From NCBI RefSeq assembly GCF_004770745.1, contig NZ_RQGD01000022.1, positions 1 through 64,000 of the forward strand: a stretch of 64,000 bases of DNA, in the 5' to 3' direction. This stretch comes from Leptospira ognonensis. Lineage in GTDB: Bacteria; Spirochaetota; Leptospiria; Leptospirales; Leptospiraceae. Position numbers and translations under genes: made by a program. Positions within the stretch are counted from its first letter, which is position 1, and the number at the start of each line of letters is the position of its first letter. Below are positions 1-8,077 of this stretch, piece after piece. The notes under the pieces were generated by a model that saw only the letters and a program-made list of their open reading frames with translations, made no database searches and was not told where the DNA came from.

Positions 1-1
1 A

Positions 2-61
2 AATTCGCTTCACGATCTCTCGCCAAGCTCCCAAGCACTCACCGCGAAGGTGGTGTGGTAA
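2..61 (+). CDS. possible C-terminal tail of an upstream gene (partial)
   Basis: The first 60 bases are open in the second forward frame and end in TAA at 59-61. The frame gives a short amphipathic tail with the pattern LSxxSQALTxKV, which could be the end of a larger plus-strand protein. Too little is visible to name a family, and the first forward frame is also open here, to a stop at 148-150. The call is weak. It would convert a long minus-strand gene at 138-1808 and this tail into convergent neighbours. Confidence 0.2.
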   Translation, partial: NSLHDLSPSSQALTAKVVW

Positions 62-137
62 AAACCAAAGTATTTAATGTACGTCTAGAGTCAAATCCAT
101 TTCCATTAAAAAGTTTGTCATTTTCTACTTTTTTTTC

Positions 138-1808
138 TCAAAATCGGTAGTTGTATTGAATGTAACTGTAAGAATCCAGATTCGATTTGCCATTCGGGAG
201 CTGCTGGTTACCCGCTCCACCTTGTGGTGTATAAGGTAAAAATCCGATATCATAAGATTCTTCGTCGAGACCTAACCAAAAAAAAGTGGCGGCCGCCAGT
301 AGCATGAAACCCATTCCATAGACCATTGGTCCACCGACTAACTTGCGATCCCTTCGATTTTCTGTCGGAAGTGTTCCAGCCATGTGTTTTAGAGTCTGCG
401 CTTTGGATTCTGCGGCTTCGATCAATTGTGTTTGGTAAAAATACCAACCAAGAAACTCATTTGTCGTGTTTCCGTTGTAGAAATTTACGATGGAAGTGGC
501 GTTTACTAAATTGATCTGCGAGCGACTGTCCTCGTAGGCTCTTCGAGAGGCTACATTTAGGTAAAGATAACTAGCATAAAAAAATAGAGAGCCATAAAGG
601 GAATACGTCGCAAAATCTTTATACGAATAATCGAGAAACACATACTGTTTGTTAGGATAGTAAATTTCTGATTTTCCTTCCCTTAGCTGGATTTCAAAAA
701 TAGAGTTTTCTCCTGGTTTTGCATTTACAGGCCGGAATGCATCAACAAACCCTTGTTTGGAGACTCTTAAACGATTGGCTCCAGCAGGAATCGAAACTTT
801 TTCGAGAGGTGTCTTTCCGAGATAGGTAACGCCTAAAAACACATCTGCTCCTTCCTCAACTGTCTTAACACTGAGAAAGGATGTGTTTTCAATTTTTACA
901 AGTTTTACATCGAGATAGAATGTTTTACCTTGCTCCAGAATAACGGATTGTTTATATGGAAAGTATCCTTCTTTGAAGACAAATAACTCTCGTTTACCGA
1001 TAGGAAATTTTTTAGAAGTGACGGGCGTCTTTCCTAAATAGATACCATCCAAATAGACAAGACAGGAATCCAATCCTTGTGCTTCTACCTGCACGAGTGT
1101 TGTTTCCTTACCTTGCAATGCGAAACGAATCCTTTCGCCAAGAGGTGTGAGCTCTTGGTAGGCTCGGATAAAACTTGTTTCCTCGGAAAATTTCTGTACT
1201 TTTCCTTCATAAACATCGAAGAGCTCAATATTTACATTTAATTTTGATTCGGAGGCGGCAAAATCCCCAGTTAAAGAATAATCGCATTCATACTTTGCTG
1301 CGTGCGCATAAATATCCTCTGCAAAGGGAGGCTTAATCTCTGTTAGAAGTTTCAATTCGACTTTGACATAACGAGGGTCTTGCGAAGGAGAAACGCTCTT
1401 CTTACCTTTTCTCAGATCTTCAAGATCAGCTTCACTTGAGATTTCCTTCTTTTTTCGTTTAATGCCTTCTCCTTTTTTATCTACGAGTTCCTGCATCGAA
1501 TATTGCGGATTTTTTCCAAAGGAGTGGTAAATTACTTCCTGATGAGGATACTCTACATAGATGAATTCAAGTGTTCTTAACTCGGAAACTAAAACGGATG
1601 GAATCCCTTTTGAGAGATACTGAAATTTTGGATCCTTTTGAGAGGTGCGTAACGGAAAGACACATATCTTTCGCTTCTTTTCAAAAGTTGCCTCCCCTTT
1701 GATCGAAACTTCTGGAAAATTGTAATATGTGTCTACCGCAAACAACGGATATAGACTAACATGAACAAGGCTAGAAATTAAAATGAAGGAGAATATCTTT
1801 AAAAACAT
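138..1808 (-). CDS. PEGA-domain secreted or envelope protein
   Basis: A 556-residue protein with an N-terminal signal-like hydrophobic stretch (residues 1-24). Two consecutive PEGA-type repeats lie at about residues 240-300 and 305-370, recognisable by the YLDGIYLGKTP and FLGVTYLGKTP cores followed by G-KRELFVFKEGY and GANRLRVSKQGF. PEGA repeats are surface or cell-wall associated beta modules. The first 230 residues resemble a CsgG/TolB-like 'curli-type' search domain only in general pattern (FPLRTSQKDPKFQYLSKGIPSVL), so its role is open. A hydrophobic segment at about 495-515 may anchor the C-terminus. The start ATG has AGGA just upstream and lies 5 bp after the stop of the permease gene, so it is the last gene of the minus-strand operon. 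Confidence 0.8.
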   Translation of the reverse strand: MFLKIFSFILISSLVHVSLYPLFAVDTYYNFPEVSIKGEATFEKKRKICVFPLRTSQKDPKFQYLSKGIPSVLVSELRTLEFIYVEYPHQEVIYHSFGKNPQYSMQELVDKKGEGIKRKKKEISSEADLEDLRKGKKSVSPSQDPRYVKVELKLLTEIKPPFAEDIYAHAAKYECDYSLTGDFAASESKLNVNIELFDVYEGKVQKFSEETSFIRAYQELTPLGERIRFALQGKETTLVQVEAQGLDSCLVYLDGIYLGKTPVTSKKFPIGKRELFVFKEGYFPYKQSVILEQGKTFYLDVKLVKIENTSFLSVKTVEEGADVFLGVTYLGKTPLEKVSIPAGANRLRVSKQGFVDAFRPVNAKPGENSIFEIQLREGKSEIYYPNKQYVFLDYSYKDFATYSLYGSLFFYASYLYLNVASRRAYEDSRSQINLVNATSIVNFYNGNTTNEFLGWYFYQTQLIEAAESKAQTLKHMAGTLPTENRRDRKLVGGPMVYGMGFMLLAAATFFWLGLDEESYDIGFLPYTPQGGAGNQQLPNGKSNLDSYSYIQYNYRF

Positions 1809-1813
1809 GAATC

Positions 1814-2596
1814 CTATTTTTCATCCCTACCAAAGGAATATACCAAAGCTATCACACAAATGATGGGAAGCAAAACGGAAACTGGCGTTTTATTAAAATA
1901 ATCTTTAGAAAATGAAATTTGTTCGCCGAGGCCTGGTCCGAGATCCCAAAGATTTGTGTTGATACCTAGATAAGAAAATAATGCGATTGTCATGATCACG
2001 GACGGAATTCCCGTTAAAAAAAGAAACTCTAGGGTGGATGCCAAAGCAGGTATAGTGTGAAAAACAAATACATGCAGGGAACTACCACCTAACGCTTTCG
2101 AAGCAGAGCTGAATCCACTTTTTCTGATTTCGCTCAATTTACCTCGCATGGTTTCATAACTCATAGCCCAGTCAGCAAGGACAATGGAGATGATAATCGT
2201 AAACTGAGAGTCTGGAAGGATTGCGATTGTTACCAGAGCAACTAACAGAGAAGGTAATGCTAAAAAAATGGATGAGAATAAGTCAGTCACCAGACTATAC
2301 CTTGCCATTTGAATATTTCCTAAGAACGCAAAAATCGAAGCGAATATGAGTGTAAAGATTCGGGCTGGGATACAAACAATGATCGTTCCTAAGCTACCAT
2401 ACGCAAACATCGCAAAATTATCTCTTCCTAATCTATCACAACCAAATGGATGGTTTATGGTCTCAAATGATCCTAAGTTCGCAAATTCTAAACGTACAGA
2501 ATTTGGTGCATGAAACGTTACTAATCCTATTAGAAAAAACATGAAAAAAGAGATTCTTACAATGTTACGAGCATTCCCATCAAACAATTTGCTCAT
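1814..2596 (-). CDS. ABC transporter permease, DppC/OppC type
   Basis: A 260-residue inner-membrane permease with about five or six transmembrane helices. Two features mark the oligopeptide/nickel DppC-OppC family. One is the N-terminal 'HPFGCDRLGRDNFAMFAYG' region, equivalent to the HxLGTDxxGRDxxSR motif. The other is the cytoplasmic coupling loop around residues 150-185 (WAMSYETMRGKL...ASKALGGSS), equivalent to the EAA motif. The gene overlaps the preceding permease gene by 17 bp, so the two are surely co-translated as a heterodimeric channel. No substrate-binding protein or ATPase for it lies in the window. Confidence 0.85.
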   Translation of the reverse strand: MSKLFDGNARNIVRISFFMFFLIGLVTFHAPNSVRLEFANLGSFETINHPFGCDRLGRDNFAMFAYGSLGTIIVCIPARIFTLIFASIFAFLGNIQMARYSLVTDLFSSIFLALPSLLVALVTIAILPDSQFTIIISIVLADWAMSYETMRGKLSEIRKSGFSSASKALGGSSLHVFVFHTIPALASTLEFLFLTGIPSVIMTIALFSYLGINTNLWDLGPGLGEQISFSKDYFNKTPVSVLLPIICVIALVYSFGRDEK

Positions 2597-3485
2597 GTCT
2601 CTCCCCGATTAAAACTTTTTGTAAATGGAACCCGATTCGATTTACAATATAAAAAACAACTCCAATATACAAAAGTAAAGTGGCGAGCAAAACAGTATCC
2701 ATCGCTTTTATGGAATAAAAAAGTGATTTTCCTATACCCGGAAAAAAGAAAATTTCTTCAACGATCATTGCTCCAGAAATTAAGGAACTAAAATCTAGCA
2801 TGATCACGATGAGAGTCAAAGGAAAAACCTTACGAAATATTTCTGTAAAAACGATATGTCTCCATGGATATCCTCTCGTTTGCAACAAGAGAACAAAACT
2901 ACTGCTAGACTCATTCCACGCTTCTTTTGCTTGAAACAAGTATACTCGAGCAAATACACGCATTCCAAGAGCGATTCCGGGAAGGATCACATAATAAGTT
3001 TGAAAAGACTCATAACCCCCTGGCGGAAAGAGATCTAGCTGATAAAAAAATACAATCAGTAACAAAATGGCAAAAACAAACACAGGTGTTGATAAGATCA
3101 CCTCCGATAAGCGAACAAGTGTATGATGAAAGATTTTATTTCGTCTATAGATCGTATATAACGATAAAAATACCCCTGTCATTGATCCAAACAGAACAGA
3201 AAATATCGCCAGATGAAATGTCGGTAAAAGCCGGCTTCCAATGTGCGTATATACAGATTCGCCTGATGCTGTCTTAGCGCTTCCGTTTGTTAAGGAGAGT
3301 ATGAACTGGGAATAGTCGGTCAGAATTTTCCAGATGTCGATCGATGCTGTCGTTTTTTCGGAAATGGTTAAACCGCCATCGGCATAGGTATAAATTTTGT
3401 CTTTTGATCGAAAACTTGCTAGGGAACTGACAATGAGACTTAAGGCAAATACGAAAATAAAAAATCGAAGGGCTTCCGATCGCAC
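2580..3485 (-). CDS. ABC transporter permease, DppB/OppB type
   Basis: A 301-residue permease with an N-terminal membrane anchor, a periplasmic insert and about five further helices. The cytoplasmic loop ARVYLFQAKEAWNESSSSFVLLLQTRGYPWRHIVFTE carries the EAA-like coupling motif (residues about 180-215), and the C-terminal GAMIVEEIFFFPGIGKSL stretch is the family signature (VETIFxxPGLG). It pairs with the overlapping DppC-type gene. The start codon is GTG, 3 bp after the stop of the ptsN-like gene, with no clear ribosome binding site, so translation is probably coupled. Substrate cannot be told from permeases alone; peptides or nickel are usual for this family. Confidence 0.85.
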   Translation of the reverse strand: MRSEALRFFIFVFALSLIVSSLASFRSKDKIYTYADGGLTISEKTTASIDIWKILTDYSQFILSLTNGSAKTASGESVYTHIGSRLLPTFHLAIFSVLFGSMTGVFLSLYTIYRRNKIFHHTLVRLSEVILSTPVFVFAILLLIVFFYQLDLFPPGGYESFQTYYVILPGIALGMRVFARVYLFQAKEAWNESSSSFVLLLQTRGYPWRHIVFTEIFRKVFPLTLIVIMLDFSSLISGAMIVEEIFFFPGIGKSLFYSIKAMDTVLLATLLLYIGVVFYIVNRIGFHLQKVLIGERHEQIV

Positions 3486-3488
3486 GGC

Positions 3489-3950
3489 TTAATTTGCCGA
3501 GAGAAATGCCTTTTTGATTTCATCAAAATTTGTAGATTTGATTAGCTTTTCTCTTTCTTCCGGAATGTTAAGTGTTTTTGCAATGAGAGCAAGGGTCTTG
3601 ATATGATCCTGAAATTTATTTTTCGGAACAATAAGCATGATAAAAATTTGAACAAGGGCATTATCAAGAGCTTCGAAGTCGATACCTTTTGGAGCGATCG
3701 CCATCGAACACTTTAATTCATTTACAAAGTGTACAGAACAATGTGGAATCGCGACTCCACTTCCAATACCTGTAGACATTGATTTTTCTCGATTAAGAAG
3801 GGATACAATGATATCCTCTTCGTGAGAGGAATCAAGTGTAGCGTTTTGAACCATATGCGAGATCATCTTTCGGATCGCTTCTTCCTTAGAGGTCGCGGTG
3901 AAATCAAAAATGATATTTTGGGGTTCGAGAATCTCCAGGAGTTGATTCAT
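3489..3950 (-). CDS. ptsN: PTS EIIA-type nitrogen-regulatory phosphocarrier (PtsN-like)
   Basis: A 153-residue single-domain EIIA of the fructose/mannitol-nitrogen type. The phosphoryl-accepting histidine is in GSGVAIPHC (His70), preceded by the typical REKSMSTGIG block, and the length matches stand-alone PtsN. Known PtsN proteins relay phosphate from EI-Ntr/NPr and act by protein-protein contacts rather than transport. No sugar EIIB/EIIC gene is nearby, which fits a regulatory role. The gene sits between the RnfD-like membrane protein (37 bp upstream) and the ABC permeases (3 bp downstream) in one operon. Confidence 0.88.
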   Translation of the reverse strand: MNQLLEILEPQNIIFDFTATSKEEAIRKMISHMVQNATLDSSHEEDIIVSLLNREKSMSTGIGSGVAIPHCSVHFVNELKCSMAIAPKGIDFEALDNALVQIFIMLIVPKNKFQDHIKTLALIAKTLNIPEEREKLIKSTNFDEIKKAFLSAN

Positions 3951-3986
3951 AGGAGTATGCTTTCCTCCATACTTTTAATGGATATA

Positions 3987-4889
3987 TTATTTTCCAAGAA
4001 AAACCCTCACAAGTAACGCTTCTAACGGGAAAAAAATCAGGAGTACCAAGATCGGTTGCCCTCCTATTTTACCCAATACCAATGCTATCGGCAATAAAAC
4101 TAAAAAACTAATTAGGCTAATATAAAAGGAACCATAAAAATTTCGTCCAGGTGCAATGTGCAACAGGAAGGCAATCGAAGAAAAATTTAAAATCCAGGGA
4201 AAAGGAAGCTTTGCCATTAAAAAACTATAACTGAAAAAAACTGCCACCCAACCAAAAAAGTAAAATATCAGAATTGGTCTTCTAAAAGCGACCAAGGAAA
4301 TGCCCATCAAAATGTAAGTAGAAAGATATTCGAAGTTTGAACGAAAATCAGAAATTTCAAACTGTGTACCAACTAACCAAGGTAAGGAAAAAAGTGGTCC
4401 AAGAGATTTGGATTCAATGTTTTGGAATAAAGGAAAAACCAAACTATTTGGGAGAGCAATCCGCAACGGATAACCTAGAACTGTCAGGAATGCATCCCAA
4501 AGAAAAAAACAAAATAGCAGATAAAAAACCAAATGCATGCGAAAGCTATAGTTTTTTTCAAGGAGCCAATGAAGGAAAAATGCAAACACAACAGATAAAA
4601 AAATGAGTAAAGGCTGCAAATATGCGATTGGTAAAACAAGAAGCAGTAAAGCTAATTGTGAAAGAAGAGCAATGGGATATTTTTGTAATTTATTTCGATA
4701 TAGAAAAAAACCATAGATGATAAATAAAATTGCGAGTTCGATTGAAGGGATTAAATAAATATCGGAACGTATAACAATGAATGATACGGCTACAGCAGAA
4801 ACCAATAATGTATAAAATAAGTCTGCAAATATTTCAGCAGATTTGATAGCCCAACTACCTTCAGATAAAATATAAAGATTTCTAAGCAT
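3987..4889 (-). CDS. RnfD/NqrB-like polytopic membrane protein
   Basis: A 300-residue, very hydrophobic protein with eight to ten predicted membrane helices. It has the size and helix layout of RnfD/NqrB. It begins one base after the stop of the RnfC-like iron-sulfur gene, and this coupling is the main reason for the call. I do not see the S/T-G-A-T flavin attachment motif used by RnfD and NqrB to bind FMN covalently, so if it is a homologue it has lost that cofactor. It may simply be a membrane anchor for the iron-sulfur partner. Related Rnf subunits A, B, E and G are absent around it. Confidence 0.6.
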   Translation of the reverse strand: MLRNLYILSEGSWAIKSAEIFADLFYTLLVSAVAVSFIVIRSDIYLIPSIELAILFIIYGFFLYRNKLQKYPIALLSQLALLLLVLPIAYLQPLLIFLSVVFAFFLHWLLEKNYSFRMHLVFYLLFCFFLWDAFLTVLGYPLRIALPNSLVFPLFQNIESKSLGPLFSLPWLVGTQFEISDFRSNFEYLSTYILMGISLVAFRRPILIFYFFGWVAVFFSYSFLMAKLPFPWILNFSSIAFLLHIAPGRNFYGSFYISLISFLVLLPIALVLGKIGGQPILVLLIFFPLEALLVRVFLGK

Positions 4890-4890
4890 A

Positions 4891-6051
4891 TTAAGCTAGT
4901 TTCGCTCCGACAATTTTTGTCCGAATGTCAATTCCTGAAGGGCAATGGAGGGTACAAATGCCACATTCGATGCACCGAGACTTTATAAAATCATCGGCAT
5001 TTCCCTTGATTACCGAATAAGGACTCGCATCCGTCGGACAGTAGGTATTGCATTCAAAACAATCGATACAAGGAAATGCGTTTCTAATTACAGGTAATCT
5101 TTCATAAAGTACTAGGATATTATGCTGATAGATATTGAAATTGCCAAGAGAATGTATGTCATGTGGGGAGACCGATTCATACATCGATTCAAAGCTTGCG
5201 ACCTTATATCGTTTATCAAAGTTTTGAATTATAAAATCTAAAGATTGACCATTATTCAGAAAAAAATAACGAGATTCCGTATCAATTCTGCCTTTTCTGT
5301 CCACCAAACACACATATAGGTGACGCCTTGTAAATGGTTCTAAATAATACACCATTCTCAGTATATGAAAAATAGTCTCCGGACCTAAATACATAAGTTT
5401 TCTAGATTCGATATCCGACGTGATTTGTTTTATATCCTTCTTTGAATGCTTGGAGATAAAATATTCAGGAATGCCATCTGGATGAGTAAAAGATAGACCG
5501 CTAGTATTTAAAAAATTATGAATCCTGGCATTTGGAAAAATCTCAGCTAACATCTGACTGAACTCAAGCAATGCTTCAGCCATTTCTTTGGCGATGATGC
5601 TGAGAAACGGAAGGTTGTTGTATCGACTATAGGGAGCTAAAAATATTTCGAAGGAATCAGTTTTTTGAAAACTGGAAAAATATTTATCTAGAGGCAAATC
5701 CTTGAAATCGAGAGAGGCAAGTGCACCTTTTTTGCAATCTTCAAGAAAAGTCTCGTAATTACTTACACGTCTTAGAAACGGAGAGGTCGTAGTCCAAGCA
5801 CCATCTTGTTTGATCTGGAAATGCGACCTCTCTTCCGTTAGGTCGACTATCCCGTTTACTGGTGATAAAATGCGGAGATTTTCTGTATTGGCTATCATTT
5901 CCCCAAGCGCAACACGCTTAGGGAAATCATCGGAGATTTGACTTCCAGCTGGAACTGGGATTAAGAAGTTACCTTGGATCGTCCGTTCCCGTTTATTTTC
6001 AGTTTTGTGAAACTTCCGAGTAAACGAACGAGGAAGCCTTGGGAAAGCCAC
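4891..6051 (-). CDS. RnfC-like iron-sulfur protein, two [4Fe-4S] motifs
   Basis: A 386-residue protein whose C-terminus carries two ferredoxin-type motifs, CIDCFECNTYCP (residues about 328-339) and CIECGICTLHCP (about 360-371), spaced as in RnfC. The N-terminus has the RnfC barrel-sandwich pattern (IPVPAGSQIS...ALGEMIAN...SPVNGIVDL, residues 30-70). The Rossmann-like NADH/FMN region with its GGAGFPT motif is not recognisable, so this seems to be a reduced RnfC with clusters but without the NADH site. The start is GTG, 5 bp after the stop of the small Cys-cluster gene. Probable role: electron transfer at the inner membrane together with the RnfD-like partner. Confidence 0.7.
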   Translation of the reverse strand: MAFPRLPRSFTRKFHKTENKRERTIQGNFLIPVPAGSQISDDFPKRVALGEMIANTENLRILSPVNGIVDLTEERSHFQIKQDGAWTTTSPFLRRVSNYETFLEDCKKGALASLDFKDLPLDKYFSSFQKTDSFEIFLAPYSRYNNLPFLSIIAKEMAEALLEFSQMLAEIFPNARIHNFLNTSGLSFTHPDGIPEYFISKHSKKDIKQITSDIESRKLMYLGPETIFHILRMVYYLEPFTRRHLYVCLVDRKGRIDTESRYFFLNNGQSLDFIIQNFDKRYKVASFESMYESVSPHDIHSLGNFNIYQHNILVLYERLPVIRNAFPCIDCFECNTYCPTDASPYSVIKGNADDFIKSRCIECGICTLHCPSGIDIRTKIVGAKLA

Positions 6052-6056
6052 TGAAT

Positions 6057-6335
6057 CTAAACGGCTTTCACCATGTAAATTTCGTCTTTGATTGGGAGTT
6101 CTTTTTTGAGATTTTTAATGTAAGGTAAAATCTCTCCCATCTCTTCGTAGAATTCGCAGTTTGTCTGCATCCTTCTGGCGACAGTAAAATATTTATAGAG
6201 CTTTTCCTCTCCAGAACGTTTTGACCATTTCTTCTTGTTACATTTGACTCGAAGTATGTATTTGTCTTGTTCTGATTCGTATTGGCGAACAACAACGCAA
6301 TGCAAGCAGTTCGCACAGTAGACTTTTTCACTCAT
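6057..6335 (-). CDS. small Cys-cluster protein of unknown function
   Basis: A 92-residue basic protein with CANCLHC near the N-terminus (residues 7-13), a further Cys at about 32 (VKC) and one at about 60 (TNC). The pattern suggests a zinc or iron-sulfur site. An AGGGG ribosome binding site precedes the ATG. It is followed 5 bp later by the RnfC-like gene, so it may serve the same redox unit. Another reading frame over the same bases is also open but has no such Cys pattern and no better start. I do not recognise the family. Confidence 0.6.
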   Translation of the reverse strand: MSEKVYCANCLHCVVVRQYESEQDKYILRVKCNKKKWSKRSGEEKLYKYFTVARRMQTNCEFYEEMGEILPYIKNLKKELPIKDEIYMVKAV

Positions 6336-6412
6336 GGAAGACCCCTAACCTAAGTTGAATGTACAGCTTTTAAAAATAGCCCGATTCGTCAAGTAAGTAC
6401 CCCTAGCTTGTC

Positions 6413-7954
6413 CTAAGCAAGGGCACTTGCCTCTTTCTCTTCTTTGGATGCTGGCTTAAATTTCCAGTACGACTCTGCTACAGAAAGAAAGGATACGTAG
6501 AAAAATCCGATTGAGTAGAGGAGCATAAAGCCTACGACATAAGGTTTTCCGACAAGAAAGGATAAATAGATGCAGAGAAGACAATAAAGTCCCATGAAAA
6601 ATTCAAGTATCGCACGGTAATCGACCGGAACCGTGTATTTCATCCGTTCCTTGACATTATCACCCGCGCTTTCAATTCGAAGTTTGGGAGTCCTTTTGAA
6701 GCCAGACTGGATCCCAAAAACGGCTTCCATCCAAGCATATGTATTCATGACCGCAATCCCAGTTCCGATCATCACAAGAACCGGCAAATACACGAGCTTT
6801 GCTCTCCATTCTTTGTAAATTTCCTTCTGAGAATAGGCATAAAAGATCACGGGACCGAGAGACCCAATCGAAAGTAGCGCCGCCGATCCAAATAGGATCT
6901 CCATAGGTAGGTCATCCATTTTAAAACCTGCCCAATATTCCATGAGAAGAAGCGGAGCTGTCAGTAAAATGTTCAAAATCATGAGAGGGTGGACAGAATA
7001 ATTGATCAGGTGGGTGATCGCTTCTGCTTTGATCTTCCAAGGCTCATTGGAATTCCAGATTCTAGGCAAAAGTTTGACAGCCGTTTGGATCGAACCTTTG
7101 CACCAACGAAATTGTTGGGCTTTGTATGCATTGACGGTTGCAGGAATTTCCGCCTTGCAAACCACATCCTTAATATAACGAAATTTCCAACCTTTGAGCT
7201 CGGCACGGTAGGAAAGATCAAAATCTTCCGTGAGCGTATCATGTTCCCAGCCGCCAGCATCCTCTATGCAAGTGCGTCGCCAAATGCCGGCCGTTCCGTT
7301 GAAATTCATCCAAAGAGAGGAACCATTGCGAGCCACTTGTTCGATCATAAAATGACCATCAATCCCAAAACTTTGGGCTTTGGTTAAGATATTATAATCT
7401 TCATTCAAATGGCCCCAACGTGTTTGGACCATTCCAATCTTTTCATCCGCAAAATAACCCATGGTTCGGAGTAGAAAATCTGGTTCGGGAGTGAAATCGG
7501 CATCAAAAATGGCAATGAATTGACCTTTTGCTTTTTTCATCCCTTCTTCTAAGGCACCAGCCTTATGCCCAATCCGATTGGTTCTATGAACGTGCTCGAT
7601 CCAGATGCCTTTCTTTTGGTAAGAACGCACGAGTCCAGCAACCTTTTCAATGGTTTCGTCAGTTGAATCGTCTAGAACCTGAATTTGAAGCTTTTCTTTT
7701 GGATAACTCAAGGCACATGCTGCATCAACCAACCGGTCTATGACATAAAATTCATTAAAAATCGGTAGCTGAACGGTTACAATTGGTAACTTTTTGTTCG
7801 TTTTCTTTAGAAGCAAGGTCTCATCTTCCGCACAATTGTTCTTATAGCGGCTGTAGAGGTAGATCATTAGGTACGTGTGCAATCCAAAGAAGAAAAGCAG
7901 AAGGATATCGATGCCGTATATGGCGAGGAAAGAAAATGATAAAAACGTTAGCAT
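6413..7954 (-). CDS. family 2 glycosyltransferase, cellulose synthase-like (processive)
   Basis: About 513 residues. An N-terminal membrane helix is followed by a GT-A catalytic domain (residues about 50-290) and three to four C-terminal helices. The processive GT2 signature is complete: QVLDDSTDE (first Asp), FDADF (DxD), TEDFDLSYRAELKGW (catalytic TED) and QQFRWCKGS (QxxRW). It therefore probably polymerises a beta-linked polysaccharide while passing it through the membrane; CslA-type mannan or glucan synthases have this build. No BcsB, BcsZ or PilZ partner is adjacent. I chose the ATG at 7954 over the TTG at 7966, because AAGGAG ends only about two bases before the TTG. Confidence 0.85.
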   Translation of the reverse strand: MLTFLSFSFLAIYGIDILLLFFFGLHTYLMIYLYSRYKNNCAEDETLLLKKTNKKLPIVTVQLPIFNEFYVIDRLVDAACALSYPKEKLQIQVLDDSTDETIEKVAGLVRSYQKKGIWIEHVHRTNRIGHKAGALEEGMKKAKGQFIAIFDADFTPEPDFLLRTMGYFADEKIGMVQTRWGHLNEDYNILTKAQSFGIDGHFMIEQVARNGSSLWMNFNGTAGIWRRTCIEDAGGWEHDTLTEDFDLSYRAELKGWKFRYIKDVVCKAEIPATVNAYKAQQFRWCKGSIQTAVKLLPRIWNSNEPWKIKAEAITHLINYSVHPLMILNILLTAPLLLMEYWAGFKMDDLPMEILFGSAALLSIGSLGPVIFYAYSQKEIYKEWRAKLVYLPVLVMIGTGIAVMNTYAWMEAVFGIQSGFKRTPKLRIESAGDNVKERMKYTVPVDYRAILEFFMGLYCLLCIYLSFLVGKPYVVGFMLLYSIGFFYVSFLSVAESYWKFKPASKEEKEASALA

Positions 7955-8077
7955 GACTTCTACCAATCTCCTTAAAGCCCAGATTTAGGTCAACGATTTT
8001 TGTGCACTGCCAAATGAATTGGCAATTTCTATAGTTTCCCTTGTATTTTAAAAAAGATTCTCACGAATGGAGTAGGA

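Noticed and set aside
2927..3277. A 116-residue plus-strand open frame opposite the DppB-type permease
   Set aside because: It is fully antisense to a well-supported permease and has no start signals or family pattern.
6068..6331. A second open frame over the 92-residue Cys-cluster gene
   Set aside because: It has no Cys pattern, an odd composition and no better start; the other frame has an AGGGG site and a CxxCxxC motif.
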